A stretch of DNA of 64,000 bases from Flavilitoribacter sp020436695 (lineage in GTDB: Bacteria; Bacteroidota; Bacteroidia; Chitinophagales; Saprospiraceae): NCBI GenBank assembly GCA_041392665.1, contig JAWKLQ010000011.1, positions 186,001 to 250,000 of the forward strand, in the 5' to 3' direction. Both the position numbers and the translations under genes were made by a program. Shown here piece by piece: positions 1 to 8,237 of this stretch. The stretch's first letter is position 1, and each line of letters starts with the position of its first letter. Below the pieces are notes generated by a model, which saw only the letters and a list, made by a program, of their open reading frames with translations, had not been told where the DNA came from and searched no databases.

Positions 1-725
1 CCAATTCCAGCGGCGTGCTGGGACATTACCTCATGGATCATCACGCCTATATCGGTGCGGTTGGTCACTATTCCGGTCTGAAAGACTCTTTTTATTACGG
101 GCAGCGACCGGCAAGTGTTTATATTCCGCGTTTCCGGAATCTGGGGAAGAACGATCAGGATTATATTAGGGGGTTCTCCTTTGAGAATTACACCAGTCGC
201 ACCGACTGGACGCGGGGTTTTCATCAGCCAGGACTGGGAGCAGGCTGGAAAGACGGCTTGTCCAGACCCGGAGAATGGTCAGCTTACTTCGAGGCTTACG
301 GCGAAACACTGCCGGACTTTGAGAACAAGGTTAGTCTGAGTAGTGACAGAAAAGACAAATGGGGGTTGCCCGTACTGGAGATCTCCATGGAATACGGAGA
401 GAATGCCCGAAAGATGCGTAAAGATATGCAGGCCACCGCGGTAGAAATGTTGGAAGCTGCTGATCTGGAAGGCGTAAGCCCATTCGGTGGCGAACCCGTC
501 CCTGGTACGGTGATCCATGAAATGGGAACGGCGAGAATGGGGCGCGATCCCAAGACCTCGGTACTCAATGAGTGGAACCAGTCGCACGATATTCCCAACT
601 TATTTATTACGGACGGCTCCTGTATGGTTTCTTCTCCACCGCAGAATCCTTCGCTGACCTATATGGCCCTGACGGCAAGAGCTTGTAATTATGCAGTAGA
701 AGCATTGAAAAAAGGAACAATATGA
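1..725 (+). CDS. GMC-family oxidoreductase, C-terminal part (cut by window start)
   Basis: The reading frame is open from base 3 and lacks its N-terminus, so the FAD-binding half is outside the window. The first codons give NSSGVLGHYLMDHH, which matches the segment shared by glucose-methanol-choline (GMC) flavoprotein oxidoreductases. The end carries the C-terminal GMC signature: HEMGTARMG followed by NLFITDGSCMVSSPPQNPS, holding the catalytic-site His and Asn of the family. These enzymes oxidise alcohol groups of sugars or similar substrates with FAD. The substrate cannot be read from this part. A small lipoprotein gene follows 60 bases later on the same strand. The family call is firm; the exact reaction is unknown. 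Confidence 0.9.
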   Translation, partial: NSSGVLGHYLMDHHAYIGAVGHYSGLKDSFYYGQRPASVYIPRFRNLGKNDQDYIRGFSFENYTSRTDWTRGFHQPGLGAGWKDGLSRPGEWSAYFEAYGETLPDFENKVSLSSDRKDKWGLPVLEISMEYGENARKMRKDMQATAVEMLEAADLEGVSPFGGEPVPGTVIHEMGTARMGRDPKTSVLNEWNQSHDIPNLFITDGSCMVSSPPQNPSLTYMALTARACNYAVEALKKGTI

Positions 726-785
726 ACTAGTGAAATTGAGGTTGCCTGAAACTTTTATGGTATTTTTAAGGCAAAATTCCCAGTC

Positions 786-1079
786 ATGAAAGCACTCCCG
801 AAAATTGTATTGTTTGCCGCCTTCTTATTATTATTTGGATGTTCCGACGGCGCTCAGATCGGTCAGAAGATCACCGAGATCGTAAAGAAGGAAAAACTGG
901 AAAACATCACCATCGAAAGCGAAGCAGCTTCCGGCAATATGGAGCGAAAGACCTATTCACTCGTCAAGTTGGAAGCCCAGATCGACGGTCAGTTCATTCG
1001 CATCGGAAATGAATACATCAATCTAGGCCAGATGGAGACGATGACGGTCAATGAAAAGGAACTGATCATCCGGTTCTAA
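786..1079 (+). CDS. Small lipoprotein of unknown function (97 aa)
   Basis: The protein opens with a Lys-containing n-region, a hydrophobic stretch and a lipobox ending LLFGC at residue 19, so it should be exported and lipidated. The mature part of about 78 residues is charged and has no motif I recognise. It may be a small beta-rich domain (KTYSLVKLEAQIDGQFIRIGN). It follows the GMC gene on the same strand and converges on the SulP gene. The start is chosen because the ATG leads straight into the signal peptide. Confidence 0.65.
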   Translation: MKALPKIVLFAAFLLLFGCSDGAQIGQKITEIVKKEKLENITIESEAASGNMERKTYSLVKLEAQIDGQFIRIGNEYINLGQMETMTVNEKELIIRF

Positions 1080-1150
1080 GGTAGGAACCCCGTCGGCTCG
1101 GCCTGAACGTGAAAAATAGTGATAAGGAGATACGGTGACTTAGATACGAT

Positions 1151-1211
1151 GAGACTTGGTGACCAGGAAATGAGGTAAATACTGCCCCTCGCTTCCTGGT
1201 CACTCCGTCTC
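1151..1211. terminator. Long imperfect hairpin between convergent genes
   Basis: GAGAC (1151-1155), GTGACCAGGAA (1159-1169) and GAGG (1172-1175) pair with CCTC (1187-1190), TTCCTGGTCAC (1193-1203) and GTCTC (1207-1211). The middle arm is an 11-bp perfect stem. It lies between the ends of the small lipoprotein gene and the SulP gene, so it may stop transcription from both sides. There is no long T run. It could also be a short dispersed repeat built from GGTGAC/GAGAC words. Confidence 0.45.
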
Positions 1212-1287
1212 CTTGTCTCATTCATATCTATTATTCAAACATGAGAAGGGTTGTCGTATTTTAAAATTGATCGACTATTACCCATGC

Positions 1288-2826
1288 TCAAACTACATCT
1301 ACCACCAGCTTATAATTTGGATCTTCCATCACATTTACATCAATGATCTCTTCGGCATTGGCCAGCAACTTCCGGCAATCCGGGCTCAGGTGTTTCAGAT
1401 GTACTTTTTTGCCTACTTTCTGATAGCGCTCGGTGATCTTATTGAGTGCTTCTATGGCCGACATGTCCACCACGCGGCTTTCCGCAAAATCGATGATCAC
1501 TTCATCCGGATCATTGAGTACATCAAACTTCTCATTAAAAACGGTAACAGAGCCGAAAAACAGCGGCCCGTAGATCTCATAGTGTTTGATGCCCTGCTCA
1601 TCAATGCGCTTGCGGGCGCGTATCCTTTTCGCATTATCCCAGGCAAATACCAGCGCCGCAATGATCACGCCGATCAAAACCGCCAGCGCCAGATTATGTA
1701 ATACGGCGGTTACGCCCGTTACCAGTACCATTACGAAGATGTCCGATTTGGGCATTTTGTTAAAGGTCTTCAGACTGGCCCATTCGAAGGTGCCGATGGA
1801 AACCATGATCATCAGGCCGGTTAGGGCCGCCATGGGGAGTTTTTCGATCAGGCCGGCGCCGAACATGATGAATATCAGGAGCATGACCGCTGCTACGATA
1901 CCCGATAGCCGGGCACGTGCTCCGGAAGAAATGTTGATCAGGCTCTGGCCGATCATGGCGCAACCTCCCATACCCGAAAACAGGCCGGAGAGGATATTGG
2001 CCGTGCCCTGGGCTACCGCTTCTTTGTTCCCGCGTCCCCGGGTCTCGGTGATCTCGTCAATGATGTTGAGTGTGAGCAGGCTTTCGATCAAGCCCACACC
2101 GGCCATGATGCCCGCATAAGGAAAGATCAGCAGGAAGGTGTCCAGGCTGACCGGTAGGGAAGGCAGGTGAAAGGGGGGAAACCCTCCGCTGATGGAAGCC
2201 ATATCACCCACTGTTTTGGTATCGATATTGAAGATGACCACCAGGGCAAAGATCGTCAGGATGGCCACCAGAGAAGCCGGAATAGCTTTGCTCAAGCGGG
2301 GTAATCCCCAGATGATGAACATAGTGAGCAGCACCAGTCCCAGGAATGTATACAGCGGAGCTCCCACCAACCAGGCACCACTATTATCCTTGAACTGGTC
2401 CAGCTGCGACATGAAAATGATGATGGCCAGCCCGTTGACGAAACCGAAAATCACCGGATGGGGCACCAGCCTCATCAATTTGCCCAGCCTTAACATGCCC
2501 GCGCCCACCTGAAGTATACCGGCAAGAATGACGGTGGCAAATACATACTCCACACCGTGAGAAGCGGCCAGCGCAGCGATCACTACAGCTACTGCACCGG
2601 TAGCACCGGAGATCATGCCGGGACGTCCACCGAGAATGGAGGTCACCAGCCCCATCATAAAAGCTGCATACAATCCGGTAAGTGGTGAAAGCCCGGCAAT
2701 GAAAGCAAAAGCCACTGCTTCCGGGATAAGGGCAAGCGCTACCGTTAACCCGGATAGCACTTCCGTTTTATAGTCTACTTTTTGGGTGAGGTCGAATAGG
2801 TTGAAATACTTTTTCATTCTGATCAT
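1288..2826 (-). CDS. SulP-family anion transporter with STAS domain
   Basis: The 512-residue length is typical of bacterial SulP permeases. The N-terminal 380 residues form 10 or more hydrophobic helices with the family pattern ALIPEAVAFAFIAGLSPLTGLYAAF near residues 33-57. The C-terminal 110 residues form a cytoplasmic STAS domain, with VVDMSAIEAL matching the STAS loop. These proteins carry sulfate, bicarbonate, dicarboxylates or other anions, and the substrate cannot be told here. Translation may start at 2826 or at the internal ATG at 2817 (MKKYFNLFD), which is the more usual family start. A perfect TAnnTTTG box lies about 117 bases upstream. Confidence 0.93.
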   Translation of the reverse strand: MIRMKKYFNLFDLTQKVDYKTEVLSGLTVALALIPEAVAFAFIAGLSPLTGLYAAFMMGLVTSILGGRPGMISGATGAVAVVIAALAASHGVEYVFATVILAGILQVGAGMLRLGKLMRLVPHPVIFGFVNGLAIIIFMSQLDQFKDNSGAWLVGAPLYTFLGLVLLTMFIIWGLPRLSKAIPASLVAILTIFALVVIFNIDTKTVGDMASISGGFPPFHLPSLPVSLDTFLLIFPYAGIMAGVGLIESLLTLNIIDEITETRGRGNKEAVAQGTANILSGLFSGMGGCAMIGQSLINISSGARARLSGIVAAVMLLIFIMFGAGLIEKLPMAALTGLMIMVSIGTFEWASLKTFNKMPKSDIFVMVLVTGVTAVLHNLALAVLIGVIIAALVFAWDNAKRIRARKRIDEQGIKHYEIYGPLFFGSVTVFNEKFDVLNDPDEVIIDFAESRVVDMSAIEALNKITERYQKVGKKVHLKHLSPDCRKLLANAEEIIDVNVMEDPNYKLVVDVV

Positions 2827-3260
2827 TACAAAGTTGGGCCATTCCGAAACGCATGGTTTCAGGACGGCGAGGTCGGTGAAAAAAATAGTAAGGTTGAAGG
2901 ACGGTTGGTTAAGGCGGGCAGATATTGCCCATTGGAAGGGCGCAAAAGTAAGGTTTTTTTCCGGCTTTATCCGGGAACACCGCGTCTGTGAGTTAAGGAA
3001 AGGTTACTGGCTAAAATGGAGTGAAAAAGCTTTATATGCCTGGTTTTGTAATCTTCCAATTTTATTTTTACCGTGCACCCGGATCAACTGATATCCGGTT
3101 TGTGATCGAAGGGAGCGGCAAATAAATGCAGGTGGCGATTTTGGTGGTTTTTTATTGAAAATAATTCAATGGCGGAGTTGGAATATGACTATTTTCAGAT
3201 CCCGGCCTTATAAAAGATCAATTCCGGAGGATGTAATTTATTCATTAATCTCGACTAAGT
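2827..3260. other. 434-bp divergent intergenic region
   Basis: This separates the minus-strand SulP gene from the plus-strand ABA4-like gene. Apart from the promoter box at 2943-2950 it holds no convincing gene. The open frame across 2786-3091 on the plus strand has an ordinary random composition and no recognisable protein features. The part from 3120 to 3260 is A+T rich and may hold the plus-strand promoter, but I see no clear box. Confidence 0.5.
2943..2950 (-). promoter_or_regulatory. Bacteroidetes-type -7 box (TACTTTTG) for the SulP gene
   Basis: Read on the minus strand the sequence is TACTTTTG followed by CGCCC, a perfect match to the phylum consensus TAnnTTTG. No clear TTG was found at the usual -33 distance. 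It would give a leader of roughly 110 nt before the SulP start. Confidence 0.45.
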
Positions 3261-3701
3261 ATGACACCAGATCAACTCTTCCAACTAGCCAACGGCCTGG
3301 CCTTGCTCAACTGGCTCCTACTGATCATCCTACCCAAATGGGAATGGACCGGCCGCATCACCGTGAGCGTCGTAGTGACCATCCTTTCTGTCTTGTACGT
3401 CTATCTGGTTTTTGGTGCACTCCGTTTTGACGATTTTTCTAGCTTCGGCAGCCTGGAAGGGGTAACTCAGTTGTTTACTGATGGCAATGCCGTACTGGCC
3501 GGCTGGCTGCACTATCTGGCCTTTGATCTGATGACGGGTTGGTTCATCGTTACCAATTCCATCAAACATGATGTCAATCGCTGGGCGGTTATTCCCTGCC
3601 TGTTACTGACGTTTATGTTGGGGCCGTCAGGACTATTGCTTTATATTATCATCCGGACCATCAGCCGTCGGCAATACTTCCTGGAAAGTGCCGGAGAATA
3701 A
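3261..3701 (+). CDS. ABA4-like (DUF4281) membrane protein
   Basis: This 146-residue protein has four hydrophobic segments and matches the ABA4-like family (DUF4281). It shares the N-terminal FQLANGLALLNWLLLIILPKW, the central WLHYLAFDLMTGWFI and the end MLGPSGLLLYIIIR. Plant ABA4 is needed for neoxanthin synthesis, and bacterial members often occur in pigmented Bacteroidetes, where a carotenoid link is suspected but unproven. It stands alone on the plus strand, 52 bases before an amidase gene, so a shared transcript is possible. Confidence 0.85.
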   Translation: MTPDQLFQLANGLALLNWLLLIILPKWEWTGRITVSVVVTILSVLYVYLVFGALRFDDFSSFGSLEGVTQLFTDGNAVLAGWLHYLAFDLMTGWFIVTNSIKHDVNRWAVIPCLLLTFMLGPSGLLLYIIIRTISRRQYFLESAGE

Positions 3702-3753
3702 CGTTTTGCTTTGTACATTAGTGGCAGCCCTGCCGGTATGTAAAACTTGAACT

Positions 3754-5310
3754 ATGTACAAAACGCTGACTAGTTGCTTTTTCCTAGTAACCTTATTGTG
3801 CCTGTTAGGCTGTCAGACTCAAGAAGAAACTCCCATTGATCTTACCGAATTAACGATCTCGGATATTCACGCCGCCTACGCCGATGGCCGGTTCAACAGC
3901 CAACAACTGGTACAGGCTTATCTGGATCGTATCGAACAGAATGATTCGCTCATCAATGCCATCACCACGATCAATCCGGAAGCACTCGCTATTGCCCGGG
4001 CGCTGGATGAAGAATATGAACGTACAGGCGTCCTGCGCCCTTTACACGGTATTCCTCTGCTGGTGAAGGATAATATCAATACCGCCGGATTGCCCACGAC
4101 GGCCGGAGCCCTGGCCCTGAAAGACTTTGTGCCGGAAGAGGATGCCTTCATCATCAAAAAACTGGTGGATGCCGGAGCCATCGTACTGGCCAAGACCAAT
4201 ATGGCCGAATGGGCATTCAGCCCCAGGCATACCGAAAGTTCGACGGCGGGCACAACGCATAACCCATATAATACCGACTATGTGCCTGCCGGATCGAGTG
4301 GGGGTACGGGAGCCGCAATGGCCGCTAATTTCGCAACCATAGGTTTGGGAACGGATACCGGCAATTCCATACGTGGGCCTTCCTCACACTGTGCACTTGT
4401 CGGTTTTCGCACCACTCTAGGTTTGGTAAGCCGGAGTGCCATCGTGCCGCTTTACCTGCGCAACGACGTAGTAGGCCCGATGTGCCGTACAGTGGAAGAT
4501 GCCACCAGGGTGCTGGACGTGATCGCCGGCTACGATCCGGATGATCCTATTACCAGTCGTTCGGATGGAAAGATCCCTGAAAATTACACCAGCTTTTTAC
4601 GGAAGGATGGATTGCAGGGCGCCCGGATCGGAGTACTCCGGGAATTGAGTGAGGCCGATCCGGACCCGCAGGTGAAAGAACTGTTTGAAAAGGCATTAAA
4701 GGACCTGGAAGCGGCCGGAGCGGAGTTGATCGATCCCCTGGTGGTACCTGGATTCGACAGCCTGCGACGTGATCAGTGGTGTCCGATGTTCGCCGGAGAT
4801 CTTGCCGATTATCTGGTTACTTACGTCAAAAGGGATACTTTAGAAAGCATTGATGATGTTATCCGGATCGGTACTAACTCTGAATATGCCCGAAATGGAT
4901 TGAGCTACATGAGTGATGCCCGCGAATCAATGAAAAACCTCGGACCAAGACAATGTGCTGATCCTTATACGGATACCCGCCGGATGGCTTTCCGGCAGGC
5001 GATTGAACATCAGATGGACAGCCTCCAACTCGATGCCCTAGTATATCCTTCCTGGAATAACCGGCCGGCCCACATCGATGCCTTCAACGAAGAATACAAG
5101 GGTGATAACAATCAGGTCATTGCGCCCCACACCGGTCAGCCTGCCTTCACGGTGCCGATGGGATATACAGAAGGCAACCTGCCGGCCGGGCTACAGTTTC
5201 TCGGACGGATGTTTTCCGAAGGAACGCTGATCAGCTTGTGTTATGCCTACGAACAGGCCACGCATCATCGGAAACCGGCACTGGAAAGCGCATCACTGAT
5301 CACTCAATAA
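3754..5310 (+). CDS. Exported amidase (amidase signature family), lipoprotein
   Basis: The protein has 518 residues with a lipoprotein signal peptide (LLCLLGC, Cys20), so it acts outside the cytoplasm. The amidase-signature Ser-cisSer-Lys triad is visible: Lys105 in LLVKDNI, cis-Ser181 in PAGSSGG and nucleophile Ser205 in GTDTGNSIRGPS. The last motif has Asn where most members have Gly (GTDTGGS). The family hydrolyses C-N amide bonds in small amides or peptides; the substrate is unknown, and GatA is excluded by the export signal. It lies between the ABA4-like gene and a LytTR regulator, all on the plus strand. Confidence 0.92.
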   Translation: MYKTLTSCFFLVTLLCLLGCQTQEETPIDLTELTISDIHAAYADGRFNSQQLVQAYLDRIEQNDSLINAITTINPEALAIARALDEEYERTGVLRPLHGIPLLVKDNINTAGLPTTAGALALKDFVPEEDAFIIKKLVDAGAIVLAKTNMAEWAFSPRHTESSTAGTTHNPYNTDYVPAGSSGGTGAAMAANFATIGLGTDTGNSIRGPSSHCALVGFRTTLGLVSRSAIVPLYLRNDVVGPMCRTVEDATRVLDVIAGYDPDDPITSRSDGKIPENYTSFLRKDGLQGARIGVLRELSEADPDPQVKELFEKALKDLEAAGAELIDPLVVPGFDSLRRDQWCPMFAGDLADYLVTYVKRDTLESIDDVIRIGTNSEYARNGLSYMSDARESMKNLGPRQCADPYTDTRRMAFRQAIEHQMDSLQLDALVYPSWNNRPAHIDAFNEEYKGDNNQVIAPHTGQPAFTVPMGYTEGNLPAGLQFLGRMFSEGTLISLCYAYEQATHHRKPALESASLITQ

Positions 5311-5331
5311 AATTAAGGCTATTCTAAAGCA

Positions 5332-5365
5332 GGTAACCGGGTGCTCATTTACCGGCATGGTTACC
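5332..5365. terminator. Hairpin downstream of the amidase gene
   Basis: GGTAACC (5332-5338) pairs with GGTTACC (5359-5365), and an inner CCGG pairs with CCGG. The hairpin sits between the amidase stop and the LytTR gene. No T run follows, so it is only a possible terminator or leader structure. Confidence 0.3.
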
Positions 5366-5399
5366 ACATGTATCAGCTATTTTTCGTCAAAAAGGTAAC

Positions 5400-6218
5400 A
5401 TGCAGGTAGTGACGGAAAATACCCAGCCAAATGACCGGTGGATCTTTAGCTTTGTCTATCCGCTGATGATCTTCGGAATGGTTCACATCGGTAATGATAA
5501 TTCCATCGGCACTTTGTTGAAGTTGCCCAGCTATTATTCCGACCTGTTACTGGCCACGCTGGCCATTTATGGAACCGGAGGCTATCTCCGGCATCTGTGT
5601 TTTAAACTGGATCAACGGTACGACTGGCAGGAACAATTCCGCATCCGCATCCGGCATCAGTTGCAATACGGTATCTTGCTGCCCCTGTTGGTATTGATGG
5701 GCATTGAAATACTCTATCTGGTGCTGATCCTGAAAATACCGCTGGCCGGCCATCCTATTGCTTACCTGGAGTTACCGCTGGCCTTTCTGTTTTTGCTGCT
5801 GCTTAACCTGATCTATTTCTTGTTGTACTTCCGAAAACATCAATTGGCACTGGCCCGTCTGATGAATGTGCCTGCTATTCCGGATCAATTCATTGTGAAT
5901 AGCGGAGCAAAGGCCATTCCGGTTCCGGTCGAAGAAGTGGCTTATTTTATCAAATTGGAACGAACGACCTTTCTGCTCACTTCCGGAGGAGAGCAGTACG
6001 TATATGACCTTCCCCTGGAGCGGATCATTGATCAATTGGATCAGCAGCGATTTTTTCAATTGAATCGACAATTGATCGCACATCGCAATAGTATTTTGTC
6101 TTACACCGCTACGGCTACCCGCAAGCTATACATCGAGCTCGAACCATCTCCCGCACGGACCATCTATGTCTCCAAAGCCCGGGTGGGAGATTTCACCCGC
6201 TGGCTGGCCAGTGCATAG
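5400..6218 (+). CDS. Membrane-anchored LytTR-domain transcription regulator
   Basis: The N-terminal 150 residues hold about four hydrophobic helices (for example LLPLLVLMGIEILYLVLI and LPLAFLFLLLLNLIYFLLYF). The C-terminal 110 residues form a LytTR DNA-binding domain: IPVPVEEVAYFIKLERTTFLLTSGGEQYVYDLPLERIIDQL followed by FFQLNRQLIAHRNSI. There is no receiver domain. Such membrane-LytTR proteins probably sense the membrane or an envelope ligand and bind DNA directly. The gene precedes an exported protein and a serine hydrolase on the same strand, which could be targets. The target assignment is inference. Confidence 0.88.
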   Translation: MQVVTENTQPNDRWIFSFVYPLMIFGMVHIGNDNSIGTLLKLPSYYSDLLLATLAIYGTGGYLRHLCFKLDQRYDWQEQFRIRIRHQLQYGILLPLLVLMGIEILYLVLILKIPLAGHPIAYLELPLAFLFLLLLNLIYFLLYFRKHQLALARLMNVPAIPDQFIVNSGAKAIPVPVEEVAYFIKLERTTFLLTSGGEQYVYDLPLERIIDQLDQQRFFQLNRQLIAHRNSILSYTATATRKLYIELEPSPARTIYVSKARVGDFTRWLASA

Positions 6219-6273
6219 GCTGTCCGTTTCAGTGTTCAATTTGCCCGCTTTGGGTTTTCCACCGCTTTTCAGC

Positions 6274-6305
6274 TTGTTTTTCCTGTCCGGCTGACCGTAA
6301 TCTTG
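6274..6305 (+). promoter_or_regulatory. Candidate promoter (TTG, 21 bp, TAATCTTG)
   Basis: TTG at 6274-6276 is followed after 21 bases by TAATCTTG (6298-6305). This fits the Bacteroidetes -33/-7 layout with one mismatch to TAnnTTTG. It lies 16 bases before the start of the exported protein gene at 6322. Confidence 0.45.
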
Positions 6306-6321
6306 CAGAAAACCAGAACCA

Positions 6322-6909
6322 ATGAAATGGAAGCTTATTCTTTTAGTAGTTAGTTTATGTTGTAGTTATCAGGGCGTAGCACAGCCGGAAGGTGGTCGAT
6401 ACCGGATCAGCATTTTTAATGAATCAACGAGTATCCCGTTTACGCATTTTTTGAATAGCCCGATCCATCCGGGTATTCAGGTCGGACGGGAATTCGCCTG
6501 GAAGGAAGGCCCACATACCCGGCTTTATCCCGGCGTATCCATTGGGTATCTTTTTCACCGCGATCTTTATCAGGCCGTTTATGTTGCCTTTGAACTGGGA
6601 TTTGATGTGAAGACTGATTTCGGTCTGAATCTGAAAAGCGCATTGGGTCTGGGGTATCTCCATTCTTTTGCCACCGGACGTGAGTATCAACTGGAAGACG
6701 GCATGTACGTCAAAGGGCGCGACCAGGGTAATGCAAGACTGATGCCTTCTATTTCCGTAGGATTAGGGTATCGGCTCCGGCCGAATGATCCTGCATCCAG
6801 TGAAATCTTTGTGCAATACCAATCCTGGGTGGAATTTCCCTATTCACCCGGCTTTATACCATTGATGACGCATACTAATCTGCATCTCGGATTTAGCTTT
6901 CATCCTTAA
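6322..6909 (+). CDS. Exported protein of unknown function, possible small beta-barrel
   Basis: The product has 195 residues with a signal peptide (LILLVVSLCCSYQGVAQ). The mature part is rich in Gly and aromatic residues in alternating patterns (YPGVSIGYLFHRD, FVQYQSWVEF) and ends LHLGFSFHP, ending near an aromatic residue in the manner of outer-membrane barrel strands. I do not recognise the family. It sits 9 bases before the serine hydrolase gene and probably shares its transcript, so the two may work together at the cell surface. Confidence 0.6.
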   Translation: MKWKLILLVVSLCCSYQGVAQPEGGRYRISIFNESTSIPFTHFLNSPIHPGIQVGREFAWKEGPHTRLYPGVSIGYLFHRDLYQAVYVAFELGFDVKTDFGLNLKSALGLGYLHSFATGREYQLEDGMYVKGRDQGNARLMPSISVGLGYRLRPNDPASSEIFVQYQSWVEFPYSPGFIPLMTHTNLHLGFSFHP

Positions 6910-6918
6910 AAAATCATC

Positions 6919-8097
6919 ATGACTTTTAAAAAACTATGGGCACCCTTAGTATTGGTGCTGATCTGTTCTTGTACACCACCCGACATTACGGATCCTCTGG
7001 TGTATGCCTGTGATCCGGAGATTACCTTATCCAACCCGGAATACCCCGGTCATGAACAATTGCAATTGTTGTTAAACGAGCGGGTACGCAAAGGGGTACC
7101 GGGGATGATGCTGACGGTCAAGGGGCCGGAAGGGGAATGGTCGGGGGCCGCAGGTAAGGCCGATCTGGAAATTGAACGAGATCTGGAAGCCTGCCAGATC
7201 ACCCGGGTGGGAAGCACCGTTAAAACCTTTACTGCGGTAAGCGTTTTACTGCTGCAGGAAGATGGGAAGCTTGATCTGGATGATCCGGTTAGCCATTATC
7301 TGCCAGCGGAAGAGCTGAAAGGATTGAGAAATGCGGAGCAGGCAACGGTCCGGCAGTTGTTGCAACATTCCAGTGGTATCTACAACTACATTGTAAATCT
7401 GGAGTTCCAGACCGCTTCGCTGAATGATCTGACCAGGGTCTGGCAACCGGAAGAATTGCTGCAATACGCACGTGATAAACCGGCCAACTTCCCCCCGGGC
7501 ACCGATGTCGCTTATTCCAATACAAACTATGTCTTGTTGGGTATGATCATTGAACAGGTAAGTGGACAACCGTTTTACGAATTCTTTGAGGAGCGATTAT
7601 TCCTTCCCTTCGGGCTTAAATTCACTCAATTTGCGGCAATTGACCCGGTGCCGGAAAACATTGTGCACGGCTATGTCGACCTGTACAGCAAGCTGAATGT
7701 GATCGATGCTACGCAATACAGCGGTTGGGACTACTTCACTGCCGACGGAGGGTTGATCTCGAATGCCTTTGATCTGGCTACTTTTTTGCAGGCTTTATTC
7801 GAGGGAAAGATCCTGCAGGCCTCCTCCCTGGAAGAAATGATGCAATGGCAATTGCCGAAGGATTCATCTGATGATCTATACGATACAGCCTTTGGCCTGG
7901 GAATATTTAGGATGAATACGCCCTATGGCCCGGCCTACATGCACAGCGGAGATGCCATCGGTTACTATGCCGCCATGTTCTATTTTCCATCACAACAGCT
8001 GGCCGTTAGCTGGGCGGTGAACGGAAACTACGGTAAGATCGATCAGTTTACGCAGACAGCCGAAGCTATGGATCACTTATTCAAGCACATACTGTAA
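6919..8097 (+). CDS. Serine hydrolase, class C beta-lactamase family, lipoprotein
   Basis: The 392-residue protein has a lipoprotein signal (LVLICSC). The class C/DD-peptidase motifs are complete: SxxK as Ser99-Thr-Val-Lys102, YxN as Tyr199-Ser-Asn201, and the KTG-equivalent His342-Ser-Gly344. Members include DD-carboxypeptidases, esterases and D-aminopeptidases; being a surface lipoprotein in this phylum does not make it an antibiotic resistance enzyme. It lies 9 bases after the small exported protein gene. Confidence 0.92.
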   Translation: MTFKKLWAPLVLVLICSCTPPDITDPLVYACDPEITLSNPEYPGHEQLQLLLNERVRKGVPGMMLTVKGPEGEWSGAAGKADLEIERDLEACQITRVGSTVKTFTAVSVLLLQEDGKLDLDDPVSHYLPAEELKGLRNAEQATVRQLLQHSSGIYNYIVNLEFQTASLNDLTRVWQPEELLQYARDKPANFPPGTDVAYSNTNYVLLGMIIEQVSGQPFYEFFEERLFLPFGLKFTQFAAIDPVPENIVHGYVDLYSKLNVIDATQYSGWDYFTADGGLISNAFDLATFLQALFEGKILQASSLEEMMQWQLPKDSSDDLYDTAFGLGIFRMNTPYGPAYMHSGDAIGYYAAMFYFPSQQLAVSWAVNGNYGKIDQFTQTAEAMDHLFKHIL

Positions 8098-8158
8098 GGC
8101 CGGCTTTCTACTGGTGAGGAATTATTTTTAAAATAATTTGATAATGGGTGATCCGGCC
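8098..8158. repeat. Nested palindromes after the serine hydrolase gene
   Basis: A perfect 19-base palindrome, AATTATTTT-T-AAAATAATT, lies at 8120-8138. It is enclosed by GGCCGG (8098-8103) and CCGGCC (8153-8158). It starts directly after the stop codon and may fold into a terminator or mark an AT-rich regulatory site for the gene at 8238. Confidence 0.35.
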
Positions 8159-8237
8159 GGTCCACTCTTCCACAAATGGTGTGATTATAATGGTTGAAAG
8201 CAACAGAGTGATTAACTTGGCGGCAAAGTAGTTAGCC

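Noticed and set aside
2786..3091. 101-codon plus-strand frame upstream of the ABA4-like gene
   Set aside because: It begins inside the SulP coding region on the opposite strand, crosses the promoter box and shows no protein family features.
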